Positions 9,849-14,949 of a DNA stretch of 15,973 bases are shown piece by piece (position 1 is the stretch's first letter; every line of letters begins with the position of its first letter). The notes under the pieces are model-generated. The model was given only the letters and a program-made list of their open reading frames with translations, had not been told where the DNA came from and did not search any database. This stretch comes from Bacteroidetes bacterium 4572_114. GTDB taxonomy: Bacteria; Bacteroidota; Bacteroidia; Bacteroidales; 4484-276. The stretch spans positions 1 to 15,973 of the forward strand of contig NIVA01000021.1 of assembly GCA_002254335.1 (NCBI GenBank), read 5' to 3'. Made by a program: the position numbers and the translations under genes.

Positions 9849-10643
9849 TTAGGGTGTTGCATTTTGATGATAATCAACAAAAGCATTCAAATCATTTGGC
9901 AGATAGTTTTTAATTATCGATTGTACAAGTGTAACATACTCGTTGCCTTTCTCTGAATATCTTTTAAGCCCTTTGGCCATTTCCATTGCATTGGGGAAGT
10001 TATTTTCCTTTTGTAATTTCAGGCGCGTTTCCCTTAAATCCTTGTATGCAAAACCGGTATTTAGTAACCAGAGGTATTCTTCAATACAATCTTCGATGCC
10101 GGGAAATGATTTCACCCAAAACTTTGGGTCATCCACTGCCGATGGGGGCTTGCCACAACCCGGTGTATTGCAATGGATGCCAAAATAGTTGTTTATGCTT
10201 TTCGCGTATTCTGAACTCCCCCAGCCCGATTCGATGATTGCCTGTGCCATTACAAGTTTTTCGGGGATTACATCAACCCTGAACAAAAGTTTATCCATTC
10301 GCGAAAGGTACTCGCTTTTTGTCAGTCCTTTATTAAACAAACTGTCGGTCAAGCGGTATTTATCGGCAATTTTATTGAGCCGGTTTAACTTTTTGTTTCT
10401 CTTTATGGCATTGGGGAAATCGTCCCTGTATTTGATGAGGTGTTTTCGTTTTTCAAGGATTTGATTGTTGGCTTTAACTACATTTGGGTAAAATTCGGTA
10501 ATAAAAGAAATATGGGTTTCGGGAAGTGCCTTGATGGTTTTAATGTCCTCTTCGCTATAATCTTTTTTATTGTCAGGGTCGCAGGAGGTTCCAAACGCCA
10601 GTACCACAATTAGTGACAGTAGGTAAATGTATTTGTTGTGCAT
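9849..10643 (-). CDS. Bax-type glucosaminidase lipoprotein (GH73-like)
   Basis: The product has 264 residues. The N-terminus is a lipoprotein-like signal with C21 in AFGTSC, followed by an acidic/lysine stretch (DPDNKKDYSEED) that could favour surface export. Residues about 115-250 match the Bax/glucosaminidase family: VIPEKLVMAQAIIESGWGSS carries the likely catalytic glutamate E138; NNYFGI (151-156) is the usual downstream motif; C158 and C163 in CNTPGCG are the cysteine pair typical of the Bax subfamily. It is expected to cleave the glycan strands of peptidoglycan from the periplasm or outer membrane; the exact bond is not readable. It is a paralogue of the next gene upstream, 207 bp away on the same strand, suggesting tandem duplication. 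The start ATG at 10643 gives a complete signal peptide. Confidence 0.85.
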   Translation of the reverse strand: MHNKYIYLLSLIVVLAFGTSCDPDNKKDYSEEDIKTIKALPETHISFITEFYPNVVKANNQILEKRKHLIKYRDDFPNAIKRNKKLNRLNKIADKYRLTDSLFNKGLTKSEYLSRMDKLLFRVDVIPEKLVMAQAIIESGWGSSEYAKSINNYFGIHCNTPGCGKPPSAVDDPKFWVKSFPGIEDCIEEYLWLLNTGFAYKDLRETRLKLQKENNFPNAMEMAKGLKRYSEKGNEYVTLVQSIIKNYLPNDLNAFVDYHQNATP

Positions 10644-10667
10644 GGTAAAGTTTTTTTAATGTTTTAG

Positions 10668-10747
10668 TGGAAAAATGGAAAAATGGAAAAATGGAGAACT
10701 GGAGAAATGGAGTGGTGGAGTGGTGGAAAAATGGAAGAATGGAGTGG
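10668..10747. repeat. Ten-unit perfect-phase 8-bp tandem array (TGGARNRR)
   Basis: Ten consecutive octamers all begin with TGG. The variants are TGGAAAAA (four), TGGAGTGG (three), and one each of TGGAGAAC, TGGAGAAA and TGGAAGAA. No unit breaks the 8-bp register over 80 bp. On the plus strand it is nearly all purine except the leading T. It sits 24 bp upstream of the start codon of the first glucosaminidase, between the two paralogues. Open frames across it encode only HFSIFPFFH-type low-complexity peptides and are not genes. Confidence 0.9.
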
Positions 10748-10769
10748 TCTATTTGGTTGACTGAAGACT

Positions 10770-10802
10770 GCCTGCCCGTTCGAAGCATAGCGAAGGCGGG
10801 CC
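10770..10802. repeat. REP-like imperfect hairpin, element A
   Basis: GCCCG plus TTCG (10774-10782) pairs with CGAA (10791-10794) and CGGGC (10797-10801), with a GG bulge and an 8-nt loop. It is GC-rich in an AT-richer context. Its 30-bp core shares both ends (CCTGCCCG at the left, TAGCG then GG and GGG at the right) with element B at 13287-13316. It could act as a transcription terminator or attenuator between the two minus-strand glucosaminidase genes, or be a dispersed repeat. Confidence 0.6.
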
Positions 10803-10850
10803 GGTTTCTGTTTTATTTCCCCCATCATATTCATAATATCCCCTCTCTTT

Positions 10851-11570
10851 TTAAAAGCCGGCAAAATTATACTTTATTAAACTTTTAAGGCTTTTGATGT
10901 ATCTGTCCCTTTTTATGGAATACATAGTTAGCCCTTCTACAATATACAGTGAGTCGGGCTTTTGACCATTTGATCTGTATAAATTCCTTCTTTTGCGGAA
11001 ATCATCATAATAGGTCCCTGCATTTAAAAAACGGGCATAATTCCTTACACTTTCATCAATAGATGGGTACGACTTAACGTAAAACCCTTCGTTTGCAGCT
11101 CCGTTTGGCACAATGCCGCAACCCGGTTGGTTGCACCTTATCCCGAAAAAGCTATTGCCTTCCCGGGCAAACCTCGACCTCCCCCAATCCGATTCGATGG
11201 CGGCCTGGGCCAAAGCAATTTTCTCGGGGATAATGTCGATTTTCAAAAGCAGGCTATCCAAACTCTCGAATGAATATAATAGGGAATCCATTGGCAGGGC
11301 GGTCTTTATCCGGTAATATTCAAGTAACTGGTGCAGGTCAGCTTTTTCCTGATCAGTGAGGCTAGTTTGCTGTTCCAGTTTAATGATTATGTTGCTCACA
11401 AAGTTTCTCTGGTCAGTTATTTCAGCATTTACTGTCCTGATTACAGGTAATATTTCGTAAATAAAATCCTGCTGAAATTTCGGGAGGGCATTTTCCTGTC
11501 CTGCCAAACTGCATTGAAAAAAAGTCAGCAGGAACATAATACTCATTAACGGTTTAGGCAATTGGTCCAC
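10851..11570 (-). CDS. Bax-type glucosaminidase, secreted paralogue
   Basis: The product has 239 residues. A hydrophobic N-terminus with likely cleavage after SLAG (residue 24) indicates export. Translation could also begin at M9 or M12, which gives a more compact signal peptide. Residues about 105-235 match the downstream paralogue: IIPEKIALAQAAIESDWGRS with likely catalytic E126, NSFFGI (139-144), and CNQPGCG with C146 and C151. A central region rich in charged residues (about 45-100) looks helical. It should hydrolyse peptidoglycan glycans like its neighbour. Unlike that protein it lacks a convincing lipobox (the C20 context TFFQC is poor), so the pair may act in different places, one soluble and one anchored; that is inference. 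Confidence 0.83.
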   Translation of the reverse strand: MDQLPKPLMSIMFLLTFFQCSLAGQENALPKFQQDFIYEILPVIRTVNAEITDQRNFVSNIIIKLEQQTSLTDQEKADLHQLLEYYRIKTALPMDSLLYSFESLDSLLLKIDIIPEKIALAQAAIESDWGRSRFAREGNSFFGIRCNQPGCGIVPNGAANEGFYVKSYPSIDESVRNYARFLNAGTYYDDFRKRRNLYRSNGQKPDSLYIVEGLTMYSIKRDRYIKSLKSLIKYNFAGF

Positions 11571-11590
11571 AGGTTAGTTTTTGTTTTGAT

Positions 11591-11606
11591 ATTGAAATAT
11601 TTCAAT
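11591..11606. promoter_or_regulatory. Perfect 16-bp palindrome ATTGAAATATTTCAAT upstream of the secreted glucosaminidase
   Basis: ATTGAAATATTTCAAT reads the same on both strands. It lies 20 bp upstream of the minus-strand ATG at 11570 and about 110 bp upstream of the plus-strand promoter in the divergent region. Two-fold symmetry and position fit an operator for a dimeric regulator of the glucosaminidase gene; since it is AT-rich, chance is a real alternative. Confidence 0.35.
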
Positions 11607-11716
11607 CAATACCAAAATAAGTTTGTATGAAATTTGAAAATACGCATAGAAATAATCGCCAAAAATATAAAAAAATAAATGTAACGGATAAAATTTTTTA
11701 GCAACCATATATTGAC

Positions 11717-11724
11717 TATTTTTG
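11717..11724 (+). promoter_or_regulatory. -7 box TATTTTTG for the SirB1-like gene
   Basis: TATTTTTG matches the Bacteroidota -7 consensus TAnnTTTG exactly. The upstream -33 region is only a T-run (11694-11699), a poor TTTG. Transcription would start near 11730, placing the palindrome at 11749-11764 inside the 5' leader. Confidence 0.5.
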
Positions 11725-11733
11725 CTGAACAAA

Positions 11734-11778
11734 GATTTTGAACTTTGCCCCGAAAGCTTTCGGGATGGATTTTGAACT
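11734..11778. repeat. 16-bp palindrome (11749-11764) bracketed by an 11-bp direct duplication
   Basis: The perfect palindrome CCCGAAAGCTTTCGGG lies between two identical copies of GATTTTGAACT (11734-11744 and 11768-11778). Removing one copy plus the 23-bp middle leaves a normal short leader in front of ATG 11784. The structure looks like a small palindromic insertion with target duplication. As RNA it forms a stable hairpin whose base is 19 nt before the start codon. Confidence 0.75.
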
Positions 11779-11783
11779 ATAAA

Positions 11784-12665
11784 ATGGTTCCAGATAAAAA
11801 AAACAGTGAATTGGATGCATTGATAAGCCTGCTTGACGAGCCGGACATATCGATTTTTACGAAAGTCAGGGAAAGGCTATTTTCGTATGGGGCAGACGCT
11901 ATTCCGGTACTTGAAGATGCATGGGGCCATTCGTTTGATGACATTATTCAAAAGCGGATCGAAGAAATTATCCATAGTATCCAATTAAATAATCTTTATA
12001 CCGATTTAGCAAACTGGCGGGCCAACCATGTCGAAGATTTGTTGAAAGGGTTTATCCTGATATCAAAATACCAATATCCCGATATGGACGAGAAAAAGAT
12101 CATTGGCCAAATTGGTCAGATCATCCAGGATGTGTGGCTTGAATTGAACCAAAACCTTACGCCCCTCGAAAAGATAAAAGTAATAAACCATATTCTTTTT
12201 GATGTCCACAAGTTTGCCGGTAACAAATCAAATATGCAAAACCCTCAAAATTCTTATTTGAAGGATGTCCTTGAAACCAAAAAAGCAAACCCCATTTCGT
12301 TGAGCATCATTTTTATGGTTGTGGCCCAAAGCCTGAACGTTCCTGTTTACGGGATAAACCTGCCTCAAAACTTCATCATGGCCTACACCGACAGGATGCA
12401 CCAAGAAGAGCCTGAATTTGCGAGGGACGATGTGCAGTTTTATATAAATGCTTTCAATAAGGGGGCTGTTTTCACCAAGCGGGAAGTCGGGTTGTTTATT
12501 CGTCAGATGAACCTAAAGGATAATGATTCATACTACGCCCCCTGCGATAATGTTACAATAATTGACCGGGTTATAAACAATCTGATTTTTTCCTATGAAG
12601 ATTCGGGCAACCCCGACAAAGTCCAGGAACTTAAAAAGCTGCAAAAGGCACTTTTTGTTCGATAG
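11784..12665 (+). CDS. SirB1/transglutaminase-core-2 family protein
   Basis: Started at ATG 11784 the protein has 293 residues. A TTG at 11745 in frame would add 13 residues encoded by the palindromic leader and is unlikely. Residues about 1-100 are helical; about 125-215 match the transglutaminase-like core 2 (SirB1) domain: YLKDVLETKKANPISLSIIF, then LNVPVYGINLPQNFIMAY. In most relatives I recall, the PGHF-like position has a histidine; here it is asparagine (PQNF), and no cysteine lies in the core motif, so enzymatic activity is doubtful. No signal peptide: cytoplasmic. The family's role is not settled. It is expressed from its own promoter at 11717 and converges with the HsdR-N-like gene downstream. 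Confidence 0.75.
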   Translation: MVPDKKNSELDALISLLDEPDISIFTKVRERLFSYGADAIPVLEDAWGHSFDDIIQKRIEEIIHSIQLNNLYTDLANWRANHVEDLLKGFILISKYQYPDMDEKKIIGQIGQIIQDVWLELNQNLTPLEKIKVINHILFDVHKFAGNKSNMQNPQNSYLKDVLETKKANPISLSIIFMVVAQSLNVPVYGINLPQNFIMAYTDRMHQEEPEFARDDVQFYINAFNKGAVFTKREVGLFIRQMNLKDNDSYYAPCDNVTIIDRVINNLIFSYEDSGNPDKVQELKKLQKALFVR

Positions 12666-12671
12666 GGAGGT

Positions 12672-12734
12672 CGGGTGACGGATGCCGGATGCCGGGTGAA
12701 GGAAGCTAAGCATAACTTGAAACCCGAAACCTTT
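12672..12734. repeat. Heptamer arrays in the convergent 3' region
   Basis: Two 7-bp-period tracts lie directly after the SirB1-like stop codon. At 12672-12699 two CGGATGC units are flanked by a CGGGTGA unit on each side. At 12714-12734 the units are AACTTGA, AACCCGA and AACCTTT. The second unit type returns at 13253-13331 on the other side of the next gene in the same orientation. No clear terminator hairpin was seen here. Confidence 0.75.
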
Positions 12735-12742
12735 CTCCATTT

Positions 12743-13196
12743 TCACAAATTAACCCGGTCAAAATCCGGGATTTCTTCAAGAAAAACATAGCTGTTCGTT
12801 TCAAAATCTATTTGACAGGCATAGTGATCCAGGCCATTGGTAACCACGATGTATTTTACCTTTAATGCCATGTTATATCTCGCTATTTGATCGAAAACAC
12901 TTTGGTTTATCTTTACCGGACTGGCCTTACACTCAACAATTAGCAATGCCTTGCCTTTGGTCCCGAACACGGCAATATCGGCCCTTTTTCTCATTTTGTT
13001 CAGTTTAAGGGAATGTTCGACCGCCATAAGTGATTTTGGGAACCCTTTAACTTCTATCAGGTAATGGATAAAATTTTGCCGTACCCACTCTTCAGGGGTC
13101 AGCAAAACATACTTTTTTCTTACTACATCAAATATCTCGGTTTGCCCCTGTTTTTCCCTTGTTTTGCAGTTGATGGCAGTTTTTTATTAATATCAT
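12743..13196 (-). pseudogene. HsdR N-terminal-like PD-(D/E)XK protein with a disrupted start
   Basis: The clear frame runs from TTG 13105 to TGA 12743 (120 residues). It matches the small stand-alone 'type I restriction enzyme R protein N-terminal' family of Bacteroidota: LTPEEWVRQNF, then E30, D43 in KRADIAVFG, E58 and K60 in LIVECKAS, and Q73 in FDQIARYN. This is a PD-(D/E)XK nuclease-fold pattern. Family members are about 150 residues and begin before IFD-x-(V/I)RKKYV. Here EIFDVVRKKYV is encoded upstream of TTG, in frame, but no ATG, GTG or TTG precedes it before a stop at 13184-13186. An ATG at 13196 would join this frame if the T6 run (13180-13185) were one base shorter, giving exactly 150 residues. 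So it is a decayed gene, a sequencing error, or a TTG-started short form. No HsdM or HsdS lies nearby. Cellular role unknown. Confidence 0.7.
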
Positions 13197-13202
13197 TTAA
13201 TG

Positions 13203-13252
13203 GTCATTGATTGTCATTTGTTGTCATTGATTGTCATTGATTGTTATTTGTC
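13203..13252. repeat. 10-bp-period array, GTCATTGATT x5
   Basis: Five consecutive decamers start at 13203: GTCATTGATT, GTCATTTGTT, two more GTCATTGATT and GTTATTTGTC. The spacing equals about one helical turn. It lies just upstream of the HsdR-N-like start and about 120 bp upstream of the AMP nucleosidase promoter. Confidence 0.85.
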
Positions 13253-13331
13253 AACCTGAAACCTGAAACCCGAAACCCGAAACCTGCCTGCCCGCCGTGG
13301 CTTTAGCGTAGGAGGGAAACCCGAAACCAAA
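13253..13331. repeat. Heptamer array AACCYGA interrupted by REP-like element B
   Basis: Five in-register heptamers (AACCTGA twice, AACCCGA twice, AACCTGC) occupy 13253-13287. A 30-bp GC-rich element (13287-13316) related to element A follows, then AACCCGA and a degenerate unit resume. Element B has short arms CCCGCC (13291-13296) and GGAGGG (13311-13316) with one mismatch. It looks as if the element entered a pre-existing heptamer tract. Confidence 0.7.
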
Positions 13332-13373
13332 AATTGATTCATCGCCAAATTTAACATTATCATAAGTTTAAAC

Positions 13374-13381
13374 TATTTTTG
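13374..13381 (+). promoter_or_regulatory. -7 box TATTTTTG for the AMP nucleosidase gene
   Basis: TATTTTTG fits TAnnTTTG exactly and is identical to the box in front of the SirB1-like gene. TTTA at 13350-13353 is 20 bp upstream and could serve as the -33 element. The start codon is 19 bp downstream, giving a leader of about a dozen bases. Confidence 0.6.
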
Positions 13382-13400
13382 CGGAAAAATAATTCAAGCC

Positions 13401-14171
13401 ATGATAACTAAAAATGAGATTGTTTCAAATTGGTTGCCACGATATACCGGAACGTCCATCGAAGGATTTGGGGACTATATCCTCCTTACTAATTTTTCGA
13501 AATACCTGGAGCTGTTTGCCCAATGGCACAATGTTGAAATCAACGGGCGCGACCGCTCCATGCCCAGCGCAACTGCAGGCAAAATTTCGATGATAAATTT
13601 TAGTATGGGAAGTGCCAATGCCGCAACCATCATGGATTTATTAAGTGCCAAAAAGCCAAAGGCCGTTCTGTTTCTTGGGAAGTGTGGCGGCCTGAAGCAA
13701 AAAAACCAACTTGGCGACCTGATATTGCCAATTGCTGCAATCCGGGGCGAGGGTACTTCCAACGATTATTTTCCTGCGGTAGTACCGGCATTACCTGCCT
13801 TTAGCCTGCAAAAAGCCATCTCCACCACCATTCGTGAGCATGGGCGCGACTACTGGACTGGAACTGTTTATACCACCAATAGGCGGGTGTGGGAGCATGA
13901 CGAAAAATTTAAAAAGTATTTGCGGAAAACCCGGACTATGGCCATCGACCTTGAAACCGCCACCATTTTTACCGTGGGGTTTTATAATCAAATTCCAACC
14001 GGGGCCTTGCTCCTGGTATCAGACCAGCCCATGATCTCAACCGGCGTAAAAACCGAATCGAGCGATTTGGTGGTTACTAAAAACTACGTTGAAGACCATA
14101 TAAAAATTGGTATCGACTCGCTAAAACAACTTATCGACAACCGGTCAACGGTGAAGCATTTGAGGTTTTAG
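13401..14171 (+). CDS. amn: AMP nucleosidase, short Bacteroidota form
   Basis: The product has 256 residues and matches the short AMP nucleosidases of Bacteroidota along its whole length. It hydrolyses AMP to adenine and ribose 5-phosphate in the cytoplasm and adjusts the adenylate pool. It has the nucleoside-phosphorylase (PNP_UDP_1) fold. Visible landmarks: NWLPRYTG (10-17), GRD (49-51), FSMGSANAATIMDLLS (67-82), FLGKCGGLK (91-99) in the phosphate/ribose site region, IRGEGTSNDYFP (114-125), DLETAT (183-188) with the ribose-contacting E185, and SDQP (207-210) with D208 at the base-binding position. The C-terminus VKHLRF is typical. The long N-terminal regulatory domain of enterobacterial Amn is absent, as is usual in this form. 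It is monocistronic from its own promoter at 13374 and has GTCATT repeat arrays on both sides. Confidence 0.93.
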   Translation: MITKNEIVSNWLPRYTGTSIEGFGDYILLTNFSKYLELFAQWHNVEINGRDRSMPSATAGKISMINFSMGSANAATIMDLLSAKKPKAVLFLGKCGGLKQKNQLGDLILPIAAIRGEGTSNDYFPAVVPALPAFSLQKAISTTIREHGRDYWTGTVYTTNRRVWEHDEKFKKYLRKTRTMAIDLETATIFTVGFYNQIPTGALLLVSDQPMISTGVKTESSDLVVTKNYVEDHIKIGIDSLKQLIDNRSTVKHLRF

Positions 14172-14300
14172 GGGAGGTCATTTAGGGGAGGTCATTAGGT
14201 GGTCATTTTTGGGAGGTCATTTGTGGTCATTTTTGGGAGGTCATTTGTGGTCATTTTGGGAAGGTCATTTGTGGTCATTTTAAGAAAGTCATTGATGGTT
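14172..14300. repeat. 24-bp-period array with ten GTCATT cores
   Basis: GTCATT occurs at 14177, 14191, 14202, 14216, 14226, 14240, 14250, 14264, 14274 and 14288. The steps alternate 14 and 10 bp (one 11-bp exception early), making a 24-bp higher-order unit of GGAGGTCATTTG followed by TGGTCATTTTTG. It begins immediately after the amn stop codon. A 67-codon frame through it (14199-14402) is repeat-encoded and not a gene. Confidence 0.88.
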
Positions 14301-14599
14301 TTTGACAGGCAGTTGTTATGCACAAGTGGAGAAAAGACAGCTTACAACACATTAACAATGAAATTGGATATTAAACTTGAACAGAAAAAAGAAACTGATT
14401 GACAAATATCCTGACACTCAATGCCAACCCAAATTTGTTTTTTTTCTCCCACTGCACAAAAAGTTTGACCACCTCACATTACACACATTTGCAAGTCGCA
14501 CAACGACCCACAGACCAAAACTTGCAAAAGAGTATAATCTTACAAGCGCACGGTAAAGTGTTAATAAGTTTTTCAAGAATCATATTGATTGAGAAATAA
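14301..14599. other. Non-coding junction between host-like DNA and the RM module
   Basis: This 299-bp stretch has no credible gene. It contains a perfect 9-bp inverted repeat, TTTGCAAGT (14488-14496) and ACTTGCAAA (14520-14528), around a 23-nt C/A-rich loop. From here rightward the DNA is noticeably more A-rich than the genes to the left, consistent with an acquired segment starting near 14300. No integrase, tRNA or clear attachment duplication was found. Confidence 0.45.
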
Positions 14600-14607
14600 T
14601 AAATTTG
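14600..14607 (+). promoter_or_regulatory. -7 box TAAATTTG for the regulator-RM operon
   Basis: TAAATTTG matches TAnnTTTG. No good -33 element is seen at the proper distance, which is common for promoters that need or are tuned by a regulator. The transcript would start near 14612, at the left edge of the palindrome at 14613-14629. Confidence 0.5.
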
Positions 14608-14612
14608 TATTT

Positions 14613-14629
14613 TTGACAAAAAATGTCAA
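14613..14629. promoter_or_regulatory. Operator-like palindrome TTGACA-N5-TGTCAA (candidate C-box)
   Basis: Perfect 6-bp arms (14613-14618 and 14624-14629) are separated by AAAAA. The site covers the predicted transcription start and overlaps the first possible ATG (14623) of the regulator gene. A dimeric XRE protein bound here would block its own promoter, as expected for controller-type autoregulation in restriction-modification operons. Confidence 0.55.
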
Positions 14630-14949
14630 TAGAATATATGTCAACAAAAACAATAGGCGAAAAGCTAAGACAACTCAGGGAAGAAAACAAATTGCCGTTA
14701 CGTAAGGTTGCCGCTTTACTTGATATTGATGTTGCTATTTTGAGCAAAATGGAACGAGGAGAAAGAAAACTTACAAAAGAAGTAGTCCTAAAACTTGCTG
14801 ATATTTATAAATACAATGCTGATTATCTTTTGGTTTTATTTCTTAGCGACAAAATAATGTATGAGATTCAGGACGAAGACCTTGGGGAGAAAGCATTGAA
14901 AGTAGCAGAAAAAAGAATAAAGTATTTAAAAGCAGATAAAGCAAAATGA
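14623..14949 (+). CDS. XRE-family helix-turn-helix regulator, candidate RM controller protein
   Basis: The product has 108 residues. An HTH_3/Cro-C1 domain spans residues 11-65: IGEKLRQLREENKLPLRKVAALLDI, recognition helix around DVAILSKMERG (36-46), then KLTKEVVLKLADIYKYNADYL. The C-terminal 40 residues (about 68-108) are a charged helical tail that may dimerise. An internal ATG at 14638 (MSTKTIGEKL) is an equally good start; the first ATG lies inside the palindrome. No Shine-Dalgarno is visible for either. The stop codon overlaps the start of the type IIG gene by 4 bp (ATGA), so the two are translationally coupled. This order, a small XRE regulator followed by RM enzyme, fits a controller that delays or limits the enzyme; DNA target and direction of effect are inference. 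Confidence 0.82.
   Translation: MSIEYMSTKTIGEKLRQLREENKLPLRKVAALLDIDVAILSKMERGERKLTKEVVLKLADIYKYNADYLLVLFLSDKIMYEIQDEDLGEKALKVAEKRIKYLKADKAK

Noticed and set aside
10573..10888. Open frames on both strands across the 8-bp array
   Set aside because: Their length results from the array lacking stops; the peptides are HFSIFPFFH-type repeats.
11745..11783. TTG 11745 as the start of the SirB1-like protein
   Set aside because: The added 13 residues are encoded by the palindrome and duplicated leader, and ATG 11784 is available at a normal distance from the promoter.
13176..13196. Programmed -1 ribosomal frameshift at A AAA AAC in the ATG 13196 frame of the HsdR-N-like gene
   Set aside because: The heptamer is in the right phase, but a -1 shift leads into a frame that stops soon after (before the LTPEEW region) and does not join the HsdR-N frame; a one-base loss (+1 direction) is required.
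14171..14300. CRISPR array
   Set aside because: The units are contiguous with a 24-bp period and no unique spacers, and no cas gene is present.
14301..14345. Integron attC site around CAGTTGTTATGCAC
   Set aside because: The core-site pattern (GTTRRRY with paired RYYYAAC) is not met and no integrase is in the window.
14199..14402. 67-codon plus-strand frame after amn
   Set aside because: Its first half is the translated 24-bp repeat array (GRSFVV repeats) and the rest has no recognisable features.
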